From NCBI RefSeq assembly GCF_003086775.1, contig NZ_CP026001.1, forward strand, positions 1,390,407 through 1,454,406: a DNA stretch of 64,000 bases. Direction: 5' to 3'. The notes under the pieces are model-generated. The model did not search any database, was not told the origin of the DNA, and saw nothing but the letters and a program-made list of their open reading frames with translations. This DNA is from Stenotrophomonas sp. ZAC14D1_NAIMI4_1 (lineage in GTDB: Bacteria; Pseudomonadota; Gammaproteobacteria; Xanthomonadales; Xanthomonadaceae). Positions 36,360 to 45,133 of this stretch are shown piece by piece. Position numbers and translations under genes: made by a program. Positions within the stretch are counted from its first letter, which is position 1. Every line of letters begins with the position of its first letter.

Positions 36360-36422
36360 CGGTGCCGCGCGCCTGGCTGCTGTGTCGCCGCGGGCAGGAT
36401 TCTTGTACATAGGAAAACGAAC

Positions 36423-36884
36423 TTGAAAAATCGCTCCCCTCGCTACCTCGCTGCTTTCCTCATCGCCGCTTTGCCGGGAATTTTCCCAGTCCATGCCGCC
36501 GACCACGGCAGTCACGCCATGACGGCGGCGAAGCAGGCCGTGGCACCGGAAAGCAGGAATGAAGCGGCCCCGAAGCTGATCCTCTCTGCGCCACGTGCCG
36601 ATTTTCTGCAGAAAGGTTACGTGTATGTACCCTTCCGCGTAGAGAACATGACCATCCTGCCGCTGTACGCTGAAATACATGGCGAGGAGGTCACCCATCT
36701 GAAACCGAGGATCGGCCACCTGCACGTCAAGGTCGATGGAAACGAATGGTCCTGGATCCATGCCCAGACGGATCCCATCTATTTCAGCACGCTGCCGTCC
36801 GGCGTCCATCATCTGAGCGTGGAGCTGGCCGACGCCGCACACGCGGTGATCGAGACGCAGACGATGGAGCTGGTCGTACCCTGA
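36423..36884 (+). CDS. Secreted DUF6130-like protein
   Basis: 153 residues with a Sec signal peptide ending FPVHA. The core GHLHVKVDGNEWSWIHAQTDPIYF and LPSGVHHLSVELADAAH resembles the beta-sandwich of DUF6130 proteins, whose role is unknown. The start is a TTG at 36423, with AGGAA upstream; no ATG of similar quality is close. Position 63 bp after the thioesterase in the same direction leaves co-transcription possible. Confidence 0.75.
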   Translation: MKNRSPRYLAAFLIAALPGIFPVHAADHGSHAMTAAKQAVAPESRNEAAPKLILSAPRADFLQKGYVYVPFRVENMTILPLYAEIHGEEVTHLKPRIGHLHVKVDGNEWSWIHAQTDPIYFSTLPSGVHHLSVELADAAHAVIETQTMELVVP

Positions 36885-36976
36885 TCCAGGGAAGACCGGA
36901 ATTCGGGGATTGAACTCTAGTAGGTCCCCTATTGAAGCTATAGCTCAGTCAATCTATGTGAGGGTATTGATAGAGC

Positions 36977-37348
36977 CTAGTCCCTGACAATGTCCGAAGA
37001 TCTCCAGACTGAGCCATCCACCTTGTACCAGGTGTATCTTCCAATTCGCTTGCCGGCCTGAAACGTGCCCTCTTCCTTAAGGAGGCCTGAGTCCCACCAG
37101 CTCTTGTAGGGCCCATGAAATTCACCATCTTTGACAGCTGCACTCAGAAGGAGCAATCCATCCTCGGACCACTCTCGAATCATCCCGTTTAGCTGGCCAT
37201 CTATGTACTCGCTCTCGCCGAAAAGTGCACCGCTCTCGTGCCAGCGCTGAAAAATGCCAATCCACTGTCCGTCCACCTGGGTGCCGCGCGACTCGAGTTT
37301 TCCCGATGGGAAATGGTTTTCCACTACCTTTAGGCTTGAATTTTTCAT
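36977..37348 (-). CDS. MORN-variant (YwqK-type) protein, second copy; candidate immunity protein
   Basis: 123 residues made of MORN-like repeats (YPSG or FPSGKLESRGTQ, WHESGALFGESEY, WSEDGLLLLSAAV, WWDSGLLKEEGTF). This pattern is annotated widely as YwqK-family antitoxin. It is about 70 percent identical by eye to the gene at 37410-37781, most strikingly from GPYKSWWDSGLLKEEGTF to TWYKVDGS. Both follow the Rhs gene, so they may be duplicated immunity proteins against its C-terminal toxin. It starts 61 bp past the stop of the first copy. The sequence looks less GC-rich than that of the flanking genes. Confidence 0.82.
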   Translation of the reverse strand: MKNSSLKVVENHFPSGKLESRGTQVDGQWIGIFQRWHESGALFGESEYIDGQLNGMIREWSEDGLLLLSAAVKDGEFHGPYKSWWDSGLLKEEGTFQAGKRIGRYTWYKVDGSVWRSSDIVRD

Positions 37349-37409
37349 GGTTGGCCTTCCATTTTAGTTCCAGCTTGATCCGCTCGCGCACGGTTAGCGC
37401 TCGTGATGT

Positions 37410-37781
37410 CTAATCGCTGGCAAAGTCCGAGAACCTCCACAGCGAACCGTCTACCTTGTACCAGGTATATCTTCCGACCCGCTCGCCGGCGCGGAACGTG
37501 CCTTCCTCCTTGAGGAGGCCAGAGTCCCACCAACTCTTGTAGGGGCCGTCGTAATCACCGTTTCTGATAATGGCAGACAAGGTCAACACTCCGTCCTCTG
37601 TCCATTCCTGTAACAAGCCATTCATAACGCCGTCTCTGTACTCCGACTGAGTAAACAGTCCGCCACTCTCGAACCAGCGTTGACAGAGTCCATCCCAATG
37701 TCCATTCACGCGGGTGCCGCGAGATTTGATCTTTCCTGAGGGGTAGTGGGTTTCGACCAGTTGCGGGTTTGAATCTTTCAT
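37410..37781 (-). CDS. MORN-variant (YwqK-type) protein, first copy; candidate immunity protein
   Basis: 123 residues, the same size and repeat layout as the next gene (HYPSGKIKSRGTR, WFESGGLFTQSEY, WTEDGVLTLSAII, WWDSGLLKEEGTF). Its ATG at 37781 is 10 bp after the Rhs stop, so the two are almost certainly one transcript. Immediate position after a polymorphic-toxin gene is the usual place of the cognate immunity gene. The paralogue may protect against related toxins or be a relic of toxin-tip exchange. Longer frame from 38075 runs inside the Rhs gene and was rejected. Confidence 0.85.
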   Translation of the reverse strand: MKDSNPQLVETHYPSGKIKSRGTRVNGHWDGLCQRWFESGGLFTQSEYRDGVMNGLLQEWTEDGVLTLSAIIRNGDYDGPYKSWWDSGLLKEEGTFRAGERVGRYTWYKVDGSLWRFSDFASD

Positions 37782-37791
37782 GGAGCAACAC

Positions 37792-40700
37792 CTATCTGAG
37801 GTCATGATCTTTCCAAACGGGCGGCTCGTCGCCAGATTGGCCCTTATTGGCGACGCACAGATTGCGACGATCCGCCGCTCGTGTGAGACAAGCTCGATAC
37901 CAGCGATCAGGATCTCTGTCTGGCCCGAACCCGCGCCATCTGTCGCACGCCACCGCCTCACCATCGTAGCGTCTGTAGCACTCGTCAGTATTGTCTTCAT
38001 CGCTCGGGCAGATCGCCAAGCCCGTGAGATATCCATAGAAGCTGCCGACGACGGAGCCTGCTGCACCTCCCGCACTGCTGCCGGCTACAGCACCGCCTGC
38101 CCCGCAGCCGACTGTGCCGACGCCGGGGGCGAAAAGCGTGCATCCCGCCCCACCACCAACGCCCCCTGCAATGCCGCCGCCGGCGTAACCGATATAGCCG
38201 CCGATGACACCTCCGCTGATGGTGCACGACGCCATGCAGACCTGATCCTTGGCTTGGCCTGTGCTGTCCGTATACAGAAGGGGGTTGGACTCGACATAGC
38301 TGTAAGTGCTGATGCCTCCCGCCAGGCCAATGGGGTCACTCTGCAGATACCGGCCTGTAGCGGGCTCATACTCACGGGCGTAGTTATGGTGAAGACCGCT
38401 ATAGGGGTCGTACCGCTGTCCCGCGAAGCGCATGTTGAACGTGAACGGCGTACCGTCTGCATCCGGATCCTCGCTGGGTCCGTCGCTGCCAAATGCCTCG
38501 CCTCTGCTGTCCCACGACCAGACCGCAACGTTGCGTGCAACCTCGATGACGGCGCGTGGTGCGCCGAGCTGATCCGGCTCGATGTAGTGCAGGCGATTCG
38601 AAGACGCTGCGGTGCCAACCAATACACCCACGGGCAGGTCGCCCAGCCATATCACCTGTTGGATCGGCGTACCCGTGGCATCGTAGTCACCCAGCCATTG
38701 GCCGCTCTCATCGTGGACGCTGTAGGTCGTGGTGGTGGTCCCCAGGTAGCTTCGTACCCGCTCACCACGGCCGTTGTATGCGTACTGCTGGATCACCTGG
38801 CCGCTCTGCTTGACCTGTATCAATCTATTGAGCGGGTCGAAGACGAACTCTCTATCTGCGCCATCAATGGAGGTTGTGTTGCCAACAGCGTCGTACTTCC
38901 GGGGTGCCCCCTCTACCGAGAAAAGGCGATGGCTGTCAGCCGGGTAGGCGTAACCGTCGGTCCCTCCAGCGTTGGTGAACGATGTGCGGTTTCCCGTAGC
39001 GTCGTAGCCATAGCGCTCGATCGCGGTTCCTGTTGCCCCATCCCGGAATGCAACCAGACGTTTGAGGGCGTCGTAGTCGTAGGTGGCAAGCGCCGGAGAT
39101 TCATGGCCAGCGGTGTGCAGGCCGGTTAGGTTGCCAATGGCGTCGTAGGCGTAACCTGCATCCAGGCCGTCTCGGTCGACATCGCGCAGCGAAATGGTGC
39201 GGTAGTTCCGGTTATGGGCTCGGACCAAGGTCCGACCATTGCCGTAGCTCCAGCCTTCCGCAGGTCCGAAGGGGTAGTAGGTGACACCGGACAGCAGCAC
39301 CTGGCGGCTGGCGCCGGGCGATGTAACGCCTATCTCCGAGATGCGGCCCTCGGGATCACGCACGTAATCAACCGAGGTGCCATCTGGGTAGGTGATGGCT
39401 TGGAGCTTTCCACCCAAGCTGTAGGCGTAGCGAGCTGCGAAGCTATGGCTGCCGGTTACCTGGGTCTTGCGTACGATGCGGCCGAAGCGGTCGTAGCAGT
39501 ATCCCGTCGTGCCGCTGGCATCCACAATTTGGCTCAGATAGCCAGACGCAAAGGCCTCGCCCGTTGCACACTCAGTTGGCCCGGCATCATAGAGGTAGGA
39601 CGTGTCCAGCGCAGGCGCACCGGCAACTGCAACGCGGGTCAGTCGTTTGAGCGCGTCATAGCGATACGCCAATCTCTGTCCACGGGCATCTGTGAGTCCG
39701 TCGCGATTGCCTGCGCTGTCATAGCTGTAACGGGTCGTGCCTGTATCTGGACTGCTCAGCTGCAGCAGGTCGCCTAGTGCGTTGTATGCGTAGTGTGTCT
39801 GCAGCCCCTTTGGGTCAGTGACCTGTACGAGCCGATTCAACGGGTTGTAGAGGTAATGCGTAGCGGCGGCGATTCCGCCGGCATCCTGCGTGGTCTGCCT
39901 GAGGCGGTTCTGTGCGTCGTACTCACGGCGTTCAGTGCGGCCCAATGCATCCGTCACCGCCGTAATGTTGCCGTTGTCGTCGTACGTGAAATCCGTCGGG
40001 TTGCTGGACGCATCGGCGACGGTCGCAAGCCGCCCGTTCAGGTCGTAGATGCGCGACAGGCTGCGTTGCACTCTCTGGGCTGGGTCCCGGGTCTCCTCTG
40101 CAATGCGGTTGCCCGCCGCATCCAGGGTGTAGGCGATGTAGCCGCCACTGTTGTCGGTGAGGCGTACCAGTCGATGCGCGGCATCGTAGGAGAACGCCAG
40201 CGAGTCGCCGTCGGGCTGGGTGATCTGCTCGACCAGGCCGGTTGGCCGGTAGTCGGTGCGCGTTATGCGGTCATCACTCTCGGTGCTGTCATCCGGACCT
40301 CGCACTTTCTCCGCTGTCATCCAGCCGCGCGGATGGTATTCGTAGTTCGTCTCTACACCGTTCGGATCGACGGAGGACAATCGTCGCCCCGCGCCGTCGT
40401 AGGTCGGGAAGGCTGTGATGCGCCCCAGCGGATCGATGATCTTCCACAGATCACCCTTGCGATAGGCACATCCCGTCGGGGCAACTTTGCAATCGCCGTG
40501 GTCGGTCTGGTGGTAGACGTAGGTCGTCGTATCGCTGATGTCGGTACGCGGGCCCTTGGTGCTGATCGGCAAGCCAACCAGCGGACAGGTGCCGGCGCTT
40601 GCGTCAGCGGGCTCGCAGTAGGTCGTCGTCGTTGTGCGACTGATGGATGTTTCCGGATCCCTGCGAGTCTCGCTGAGCACCTGGCCACGGCTGTTGTAAG

Positions 40701-42321
40701 TGAAGCTGGTCTCAGCAACGAGCGTGTCCGCCGCGTCATAGGTTCGCCGCGCTATGGGCTGGCGGAAGGTTGAATGCCAGTCTGTCTGGATTGTGCGCTT
40801 GCTGCCGCCGAAGTCGTTGGCTGCCTCGATCCGCTGGGTCTGCAGTCCGCGGGCGTTGTAGGCATAGGTGGTAACGTTGCCCCTGAAGTCCGTCCGGCTG
40901 GCGGGATATCCGTTGCTGTCGTAAGTGCGTGCCGCGGCAACACTGGCACAGTCGTCGCAAGGCGCATCCAGCGATGCGAGTCGCGCTACTCCGTGATCGA
41001 CGCCAAACGCGTAGCGTCTGGCATTGCCGAGGCTGTCGGTGATCGTGGTGCTGCCGTCCTTGTTGAACTGCAGTTCGACCCGATCTGCGGTTCCGGAAGC
41101 GAAGGGACCGTGCACGCTGAGCACGGCACGCCGCTGGGCGTCATAGGCCCAGCTTGCATAGCGATTATTGTCCTCATCAGTGATGCCGGTTAGCAGGTGC
41201 GGCTGCGCCACCCCTCCGGTCTGGCCTGGCTCGCTGTAGTGATAGAGACGCGTCGCCGGGCCGGACCGTGGCGAGGGATAGGTCACGCTGGTCAGGTCGC
41301 TGCCGGTGTAGGCGTAGGTGATGACCGCCCCGGCGCTGTCGGTCAGACTCGTCAGGCGATCGCTTGTGTAGCCGAACACCAGTGACCGTCCCTGCGGGTC
41401 TGTAACGCGTTGAACGTACGGCGAGATGCCCGCGCCGGAAGCATAGGAAAGCGTCTGCACGAGCCCGTCGCGCGAGGTGATGGAGTGCAGGCGGCCGAGT
41501 TCGTTATAGGCTTCGACGGAATCGTCCGCACGGCGATAGCTTGCCGAAGCCAGTGACCCTCCTGTCAGGATGACGGTCAGTCTTTCCGGAACATCGCTAC
41601 CTGCAGTCCATTCGCCATTGACAAGGCTGAAGGTCTGAATAGCGCCATTGGCTCGATGAGCTCGGAGGCGTACGACCGATCCGGCGGCGTCGGTGACCGG
41701 CTCGAGTCGGGTTGCATAGTTGTGGCTCCAGCCAATGCCGATAGGAAGCGCTCGGCTGTCCGGCACGCGATGGCTGTTGTAGACGCGAACGAACTGCAGT
41801 GGGAATGCTCCCGCTCCAACGTAGTCCGTCTCCTGCTGACGCTTGTTGCCGGTAGCGCTGGCTATGGGGTTGGATGCATTGCCTCCGTCGGCGGGGCAGT
41901 TGCTGTCGCACTTGGGTATGCCGCACTGACCGGTGTCCGGGTCGGCGAGGCCGCCGAGCGGGCAGGGCGGTCTTGCACCGCGTGGGCCGTAGACGAACGT
42001 GTTCACAATTTCGACGGGCAGCCACGAATTGAACTGGCGGCGTTGCAGTTGGCCCCGGCATATGGCTTCGCCATCGAGGTACGGTCCGACGGAAACAGCG
42101 GCGTAGCGATGCGGTAACGCGCTCTTTGCACGATGGCCATCCAGGCGGCGTTCCAGTTCGCCGGTGACGCAGGCCTCTTCTGCTGTGGGGTAGTGGGGCT
42201 CGCTGTCGTTGAAGCGGGAGTCGAGCCAGTAGGTCTCGGCCTGCACCGCGAAGCTGAGCAGAAGCGTGGACGCCATACCGAAGCGCACCGCCACGCGTTG
42301 TATCGCCAGAAGTCCCTGCAT
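37792..42321 (-). CDS. Secreted Rhs/YD-repeat polymorphic toxin
   Basis: 1509 residues. A signal peptide (TLLLSFAVQA) leads into a Cys-containing N-terminal domain and a DUF6531-like segment, then about 1000 residues of YD repeats (YDAAGRR, YDANGNI-type) and the Rhs core end PYSGLHHNYAREY...YLQSDPIGLAGG. The C-terminal 150 residues after SDPIGL differ in kind: a glycine-zipper hydrophobic stretch (GGYIGYAGGGIAGG, AGSSAGGAAGSVVG) and a Cys-rich tail (DECYRRYDGEAVACDRW, ACLTRAADRRNLCV). I see no VgrG, PAAR or type VI genes. The ATG at 42321 has AAGGAG at ideal spacing; the one at 42327 is too close. Two MORN genes follow. Confidence 0.93.
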   Translation of the reverse strand: MQGLLAIQRVAVRFGMASTLLLSFAVQAETYWLDSRFNDSEPHYPTAEEACVTGELERRLDGHRAKSALPHRYAAVSVGPYLDGEAICRGQLQRRQFNSWLPVEIVNTFVYGPRGARPPCPLGGLADPDTGQCGIPKCDSNCPADGGNASNPIASATGNKRQQETDYVGAGAFPLQFVRVYNSHRVPDSRALPIGIGWSHNYATRLEPVTDAAGSVVRLRAHRANGAIQTFSLVNGEWTAGSDVPERLTVILTGGSLASASYRRADDSVEAYNELGRLHSITSRDGLVQTLSYASGAGISPYVQRVTDPQGRSLVFGYTSDRLTSLTDSAGAVITYAYTGSDLTSVTYPSPRSGPATRLYHYSEPGQTGGVAQPHLLTGITDEDNNRYASWAYDAQRRAVLSVHGPFASGTADRVELQFNKDGSTTITDSLGNARRYAFGVDHGVARLASLDAPCDDCASVAAARTYDSNGYPASRTDFRGNVTTYAYNARGLQTQRIEAANDFGGSKRTIQTDWHSTFRQPIARRTYDAADTLVAETSFTYNSRGQVLSETRRDPETSISRTTTTTYCEPADASAGTCPLVGLPISTKGPRTDISDTTTYVYHQTDHGDCKVAPTGCAYRKGDLWKIIDPLGRITAFPTYDGAGRRLSSVDPNGVETNYEYHPRGWMTAEKVRGPDDSTESDDRITRTDYRPTGLVEQITQPDGDSLAFSYDAAHRLVRLTDNSGGYIAYTLDAAGNRIAEETRDPAQRVQRSLSRIYDLNGRLATVADASSNPTDFTYDDNGNITAVTDALGRTERREYDAQNRLRQTTQDAGGIAAATHYLYNPLNRLVQVTDPKGLQTHYAYNALGDLLQLSSPDTGTTRYSYDSAGNRDGLTDARGQRLAYRYDALKRLTRVAVAGAPALDTSYLYDAGPTECATGEAFASGYLSQIVDASGTTGYCYDRFGRIVRKTQVTGSHSFAARYAYSLGGKLQAITYPDGTSVDYVRDPEGRISEIGVTSPGASRQVLLSGVTYYPFGPAEGWSYGNGRTLVRAHNRNYRTISLRDVDRDGLDAGYAYDAIGNLTGLHTAGHESPALATYDYDALKRLVAFRDGATGTAIERYGYDATGNRTSFTNAGGTDGYAYPADSHRLFSVEGAPRKYDAVGNTTSIDGADREFVFDPLNRLIQVKQSGQVIQQYAYNGRGERVRSYLGTTTTTYSVHDESGQWLGDYDATGTPIQQVIWLGDLPVGVLVGTAASSNRLHYIEPDQLGAPRAVIEVARNVAVWSWDSRGEAFGSDGPSEDPDADGTPFTFNMRFAGQRYDPYSGLHHNYAREYEPATGRYLQSDPIGLAGGISTYSYVESNPLLYTDSTGQAKDQVCMASCTISGGVIGGYIGYAGGGIAGGVGGGAGCTLFAPGVGTVGCGAGGAVAGSSAGGAAGSVVGSFYGYLTGLAICPSDEDNTDECYRRYDGEAVACDRWRGFGPDRDPDRWYRACLTRAADRRNLCVANKGQSGDEPPVWKDHDLR

Positions 42322-42707
42322 CGCCATACTCCTTCATGGGTCACGACAGACTCGGCCGAGCTGTTGATATCAGTTGTGTCCTGCCACTTCGCGCAGTCAA
42401 CCATTTCCATGCTCTGGCTCGGCGCCCAATGTGGTGGGGCAGGCATCGAAAATGACTGGAGCATCGCTGCGCCGGCAGACGCGCTTCATTGATCGCTCAC
42501 TGTGAGGTCAGGCCTGCAAACACCTGCTTTCAGGCGTAAAATGGCGGGTTTGCAATGAGCTCGCTCTGATGCGAAAGCTCCCGCTCCGCACGCCCGAAGG
42601 CGTGCTGAAGCAACGATCAACTTGACATCATCCGGATGCGTGTGCAGGCCAATTGCGTCAACTGAGCGCGTGCAGTGAGGGCGGAATGCGACATCGCCCG
42701 AGGGCAC
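42322..42707. other. Intergenic region upstream of the Rhs gene
   Basis: 386 bp without a convincing gene. Features seen: the Rhs ribosome-binding site at its left end and a GCACGCC-CGAA-GGCGTGC hairpin (42588-42605) whose minus-strand loop is TTCG, possibly ending the barstar-like transcript although no T-run follows. A 73-codon minus frame here has no signature and was not called. Confidence 0.5.
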
Positions 42708-43100
42708 CTATTCCAGCCGCAACGTGATCTGCGGATGGCCCGAGAAGATTTCCATCACGATCTCGAAGTAGGTCTGGCCTTCGCCGCGTTCCAGTGCATC
42801 CAGCTGGCGGCGGATCACATCGGTATTGAACGTGCCGGGGTGCTGCAGTTTCGCCTGCAGCCAGGCGCAGGTCGCGTCCACGCCCAGTGCGACGCGGCTG
42901 AGCTCGACATCGCGCCAGGCCACGGTGGCCGTGGCGTGACCGGCCAGCGTGCCGTAGCCGCCGTACAGCAGGTCGTCCAGCGCATCCAGGCTGGGGCCGA
43001 GCTGCCAGTCCTCGCCCACCATGAACACACGGTTGAACTCGGCATAGAGGCTGTCGATGCCGGTGATCGCGCGGCCTTCGATCTGCAGGTACAGGGTCAT
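42708..43100 (-). CDS. Barstar-like protein (ribonuclease inhibitor family)
   Basis: 130 residues beginning MTLYLQIEGRAITGIDSLYAEF. The barstar pattern is seen: beta strand, GIDSLY helix, then DWQLGPSLDALDDLLYGGYG, matching the strand-helix and the Asn/Ser-Leu-Asp-Ala-Leu-X-Asp signature of barnase inhibitors. It is longer than barstar (about 90 residues), with an extra central insertion. Barstars bind and block RNases. It is read in the same direction as Rhs, but 386 bp apart; a barnase-type toxin is not in the window. It may be an orphan immunity gene. ATG at 43100 is favoured over the frame from 43157. Confidence 0.8.
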   Translation of the reverse strand: MTLYLQIEGRAITGIDSLYAEFNRVFMVGEDWQLGPSLDALDDLLYGGYGTLAGHATATVAWRDVELSRVALGVDATCAWLQAKLQHPGTFNTDVIRRQLDALERGEGQTYFEIVMEIFSGHPQITLRLE

Positions 43101-43246
43101 GCATGCACTGTAGGGCACGCGGTGCCAACACCGGCGTCGCATCGCTGAACGCTGCATGGCCCTTCAGGTGGTGACGACCGGTATTTCACCTTCGGTTGGC
43201 GTTGCCAGCGGGAGACTGGGCGCACACCGGATCACAGGAGATCGCC

Positions 43247-43609
43247 ATGAACACGTCCCTTCGCGTACTGCTGCTGGGCAGCCTGATTGCGGCGTCGTCG
43301 GTAGCCAGCGCACAGAGCTATGGCCCGCGCGATGAAGGCCGCAAGTTCAACGATGGCAGCCGCGTGGTCTGCAAGAACGTGGAAGTGCAGCGCAACTCGC
43401 GCGATCCCAACCGCATCGCCGGTACCGCCACCGGTGCGGTTGTGGGTGGCCTGCTCGGCAACCAGGTCGGCGGCGGCAACGGCAAGAAGATCGCCACCGT
43501 TGCGGGTGCTGTCGCCGGCGGTGCAGCCGGCCGCCAGATCCAGGGCAACCACCAGAACAAGACCGGTGACCGCGTGGTCGAGCGCCGCTGCGAGCGCGTC
43601 TACCGCTGA
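43247..43609 (+). CDS. Glycine-zipper 2TM envelope protein
   Basis: 120 residues with signal peptide ending SSVASA and a glycine-zipper segment (AGTATGAVVGGLLGNQVGGGNG and VAGAVAGGAAGRQIQG). Family members (SlyB/Rickettsia 17-kDa-type) sit in the outer-membrane or periplasmic side of the envelope; functions are poorly known. No lipobox Cys is visible, so it is not an obvious lipoprotein. AGGAG precedes the ATG by 7 bp. A hairpin 48 bp after the stop likely ends the transcript. Confidence 0.88.
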   Translation: MNTSLRVLLLGSLIAASSVASAQSYGPRDEGRKFNDGSRVVCKNVEVQRNSRDPNRIAGTATGAVVGGLLGNQVGGGNGKKIATVAGAVAGGAAGRQIQGNHQNKTGDRVVERRCERVYR

Positions 43610-43656
43610 GCCACTGCAGGACCTGATACCCGCTCCCTTCCACGACGCGGTACCTC

Positions 43657-43682
43657 GAACGCCGGCCCCAGGGTCGGCGTTC
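43657..43682 (+). terminator. Hairpin after the glycine-zipper gene
   Basis: GAACGCCG / CGGCGTTC with a 10-base interior (GCCCCAGGGT), followed by GTCGTTGT. Stem and place fit a terminator; the T content after it is modest. Confidence 0.45.
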
Positions 43683-43741
43683 GTCGTTGTGGGCGGGCGT
43701 ATCGCAGGCAACGGCGCGGCCCCTATACTGCGCCGACTTCA

Positions 43742-45133
43742 ATGGATGAACGCCCTGTGAACGAATCGCCTGCTGCCGAACCCGTCGTGCCTGCCAGCCA
43801 CGCCGAACCCGAGCAGGGGGCGAGCACGCGCTTCGGCCGCCTGCGCGAGCGCACCGATGAGCTGGAGTTGTTCATCTCCGGCCTGCTGGCCTTCGCACTG
43901 CTGGCTGTGCCGGGCTATCTGTTCGACATCTGGGCGCGCAGCAGCCTGCATACCGAAGGCATGTACTTCCAGGTGCTGTGGTTCGTCTTCAGCATCAGCG
44001 TGGGCATGTGCTACGTGCTGGCGGTGGCGCTGATCGCGCACCTGACCGTGCGCGGCTACTGGATCGGCCTGGTCGGTCTGAAATCACACTTCCCCAAGGG
44101 CATCGACTGGGACCACCTGCCGCAGATGGGGCCGGTGTCGCGGGCCTTCATGCGTGCGCGCGATGGCGGCCTGGATGGCAGCATCCAGCGCGCCGACCGG
44201 TTGGCGACGATGCTGTTCTCCAGCACGCTGATGTGCGTGCAGACGCTGGCCGGCACTCTGGTGATGGCGATCCTCATTCTCGGCCTGGCGATGGTGGTGG
44301 CTGCGCTGTCCGGCGGTTCGGACACCGCGGCATTGATCTTCATGGGCGTGGTGATGGCGGGCCTGCTGATGCTGGGCCTGCTGCCTGCGATGCTGGAAAA
44401 GTCGATCGCGCGGCGGCAGGCGCGCGGGCAGTCGACGGCGCGCCAGCAGCGCATGCTGCAGGGGGTGCTGGGTGGCCTGCAGCGGGTGCCGCTGATGCGC
44501 CTGATCCAGACCATGCAGCTGACGATGCAGAGCAACCTGCGCTCGCGGTTCTTCATCGTGGGGTACATGTCCGCGATCCTGGTTGCGATGCTGCTGGGGG
44601 GCCTGCAGGTGGCGGGTTCGGTGAAGTTCTCGCTGTTCAACCGCTACCAGGTGGTCACCGAGGAAGCCGTCGACCACGGCATGCTGAGTGCGCACTACGA
44701 ATCGATGCGTTCGGCGCACGACCAGCTGCTGCCGTACCCGATGATCCCCTCCGACACCGTCAGCGCGACCCAGCTGCGGCTGTTCATCCCGCACCGCCCG
44801 CAGCGCGACAACACCCTGGCGCGTGAGCGCTGCACGCAGCTGCCGGGGGGGCAGAATGACGCCCGCGGCGCGGCGGCTGCCACTGCGGCGGTGGACTGCC
44901 TGGCCCAGCTCTGGACGGTACAGCTGGACGGCAAGCCGGTGGACCTGCACGCCTTCGTGCCGATGGAGCGGCGTGACCTGGACATGCGCGGCCTGGCCGG
45001 CTACCTGCCGATGGCCGGGCTGGCACCGGGCCGGCATGACCTGCATCTGCTGTGGAATGCCGGCGGTCCGACGCGCGGCGGCGACCGCCGGCGCGAATAC
45101 TTCATTCCGTTCTGGTACGCCCCCGATCCCTGA
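43742..45133 (+). CDS. Uncharacterised multi-pass membrane protein
   Basis: 463 residues. A charged N-terminal tail is followed by helices such as LFISGLLAFALLAVPGYLF, FVFSISVGMCYVLAVALIAHL, VMAILILGLAMVVAAL, FMGVVMAGLLMLGLLPAML and YMSAILVAMLLGGLQVAG. The last 160 residues look soluble and contain a periplasmic-type domain with paired Cys (RERCTQLPGG, AVDCLAQLW) and RDLDMRGLAGYLPMAG. I do not recognise a family. Its 3' end overlaps the convergent permease gene by about 32 bp. Confidence 0.75.
   Translation: MDERPVNESPAAEPVVPASHAEPEQGASTRFGRLRERTDELELFISGLLAFALLAVPGYLFDIWARSSLHTEGMYFQVLWFVFSISVGMCYVLAVALIAHLTVRGYWIGLVGLKSHFPKGIDWDHLPQMGPVSRAFMRARDGGLDGSIQRADRLATMLFSSTLMCVQTLAGTLVMAILILGLAMVVAALSGGSDTAALIFMGVVMAGLLMLGLLPAMLEKSIARRQARGQSTARQQRMLQGVLGGLQRVPLMRLIQTMQLTMQSNLRSRFFIVGYMSAILVAMLLGGLQVAGSVKFSLFNRYQVVTEEAVDHGMLSAHYESMRSAHDQLLPYPMIPSDTVSATQLRLFIPHRPQRDNTLARERCTQLPGGQNDARGAAAATAAVDCLAQLWTVQLDGKPVDLHAFVPMERRDLDMRGLAGYLPMAGLAPGRHDLHLLWNAGGPTRGGDRRREYFIPFWYAPDP

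Noticed and set aside
37792..42321. Rhs protein as a type VI secretion effector
   Set aside because: It has a Sec signal peptide and no VgrG, PAAR or chaperone gene nearby.
42486..42707. 73-codon minus-strand frame in the Rhs upstream gap
   Set aside because: No ribosome-binding site or family, and it ends against the barstar-like stop; probably chance.
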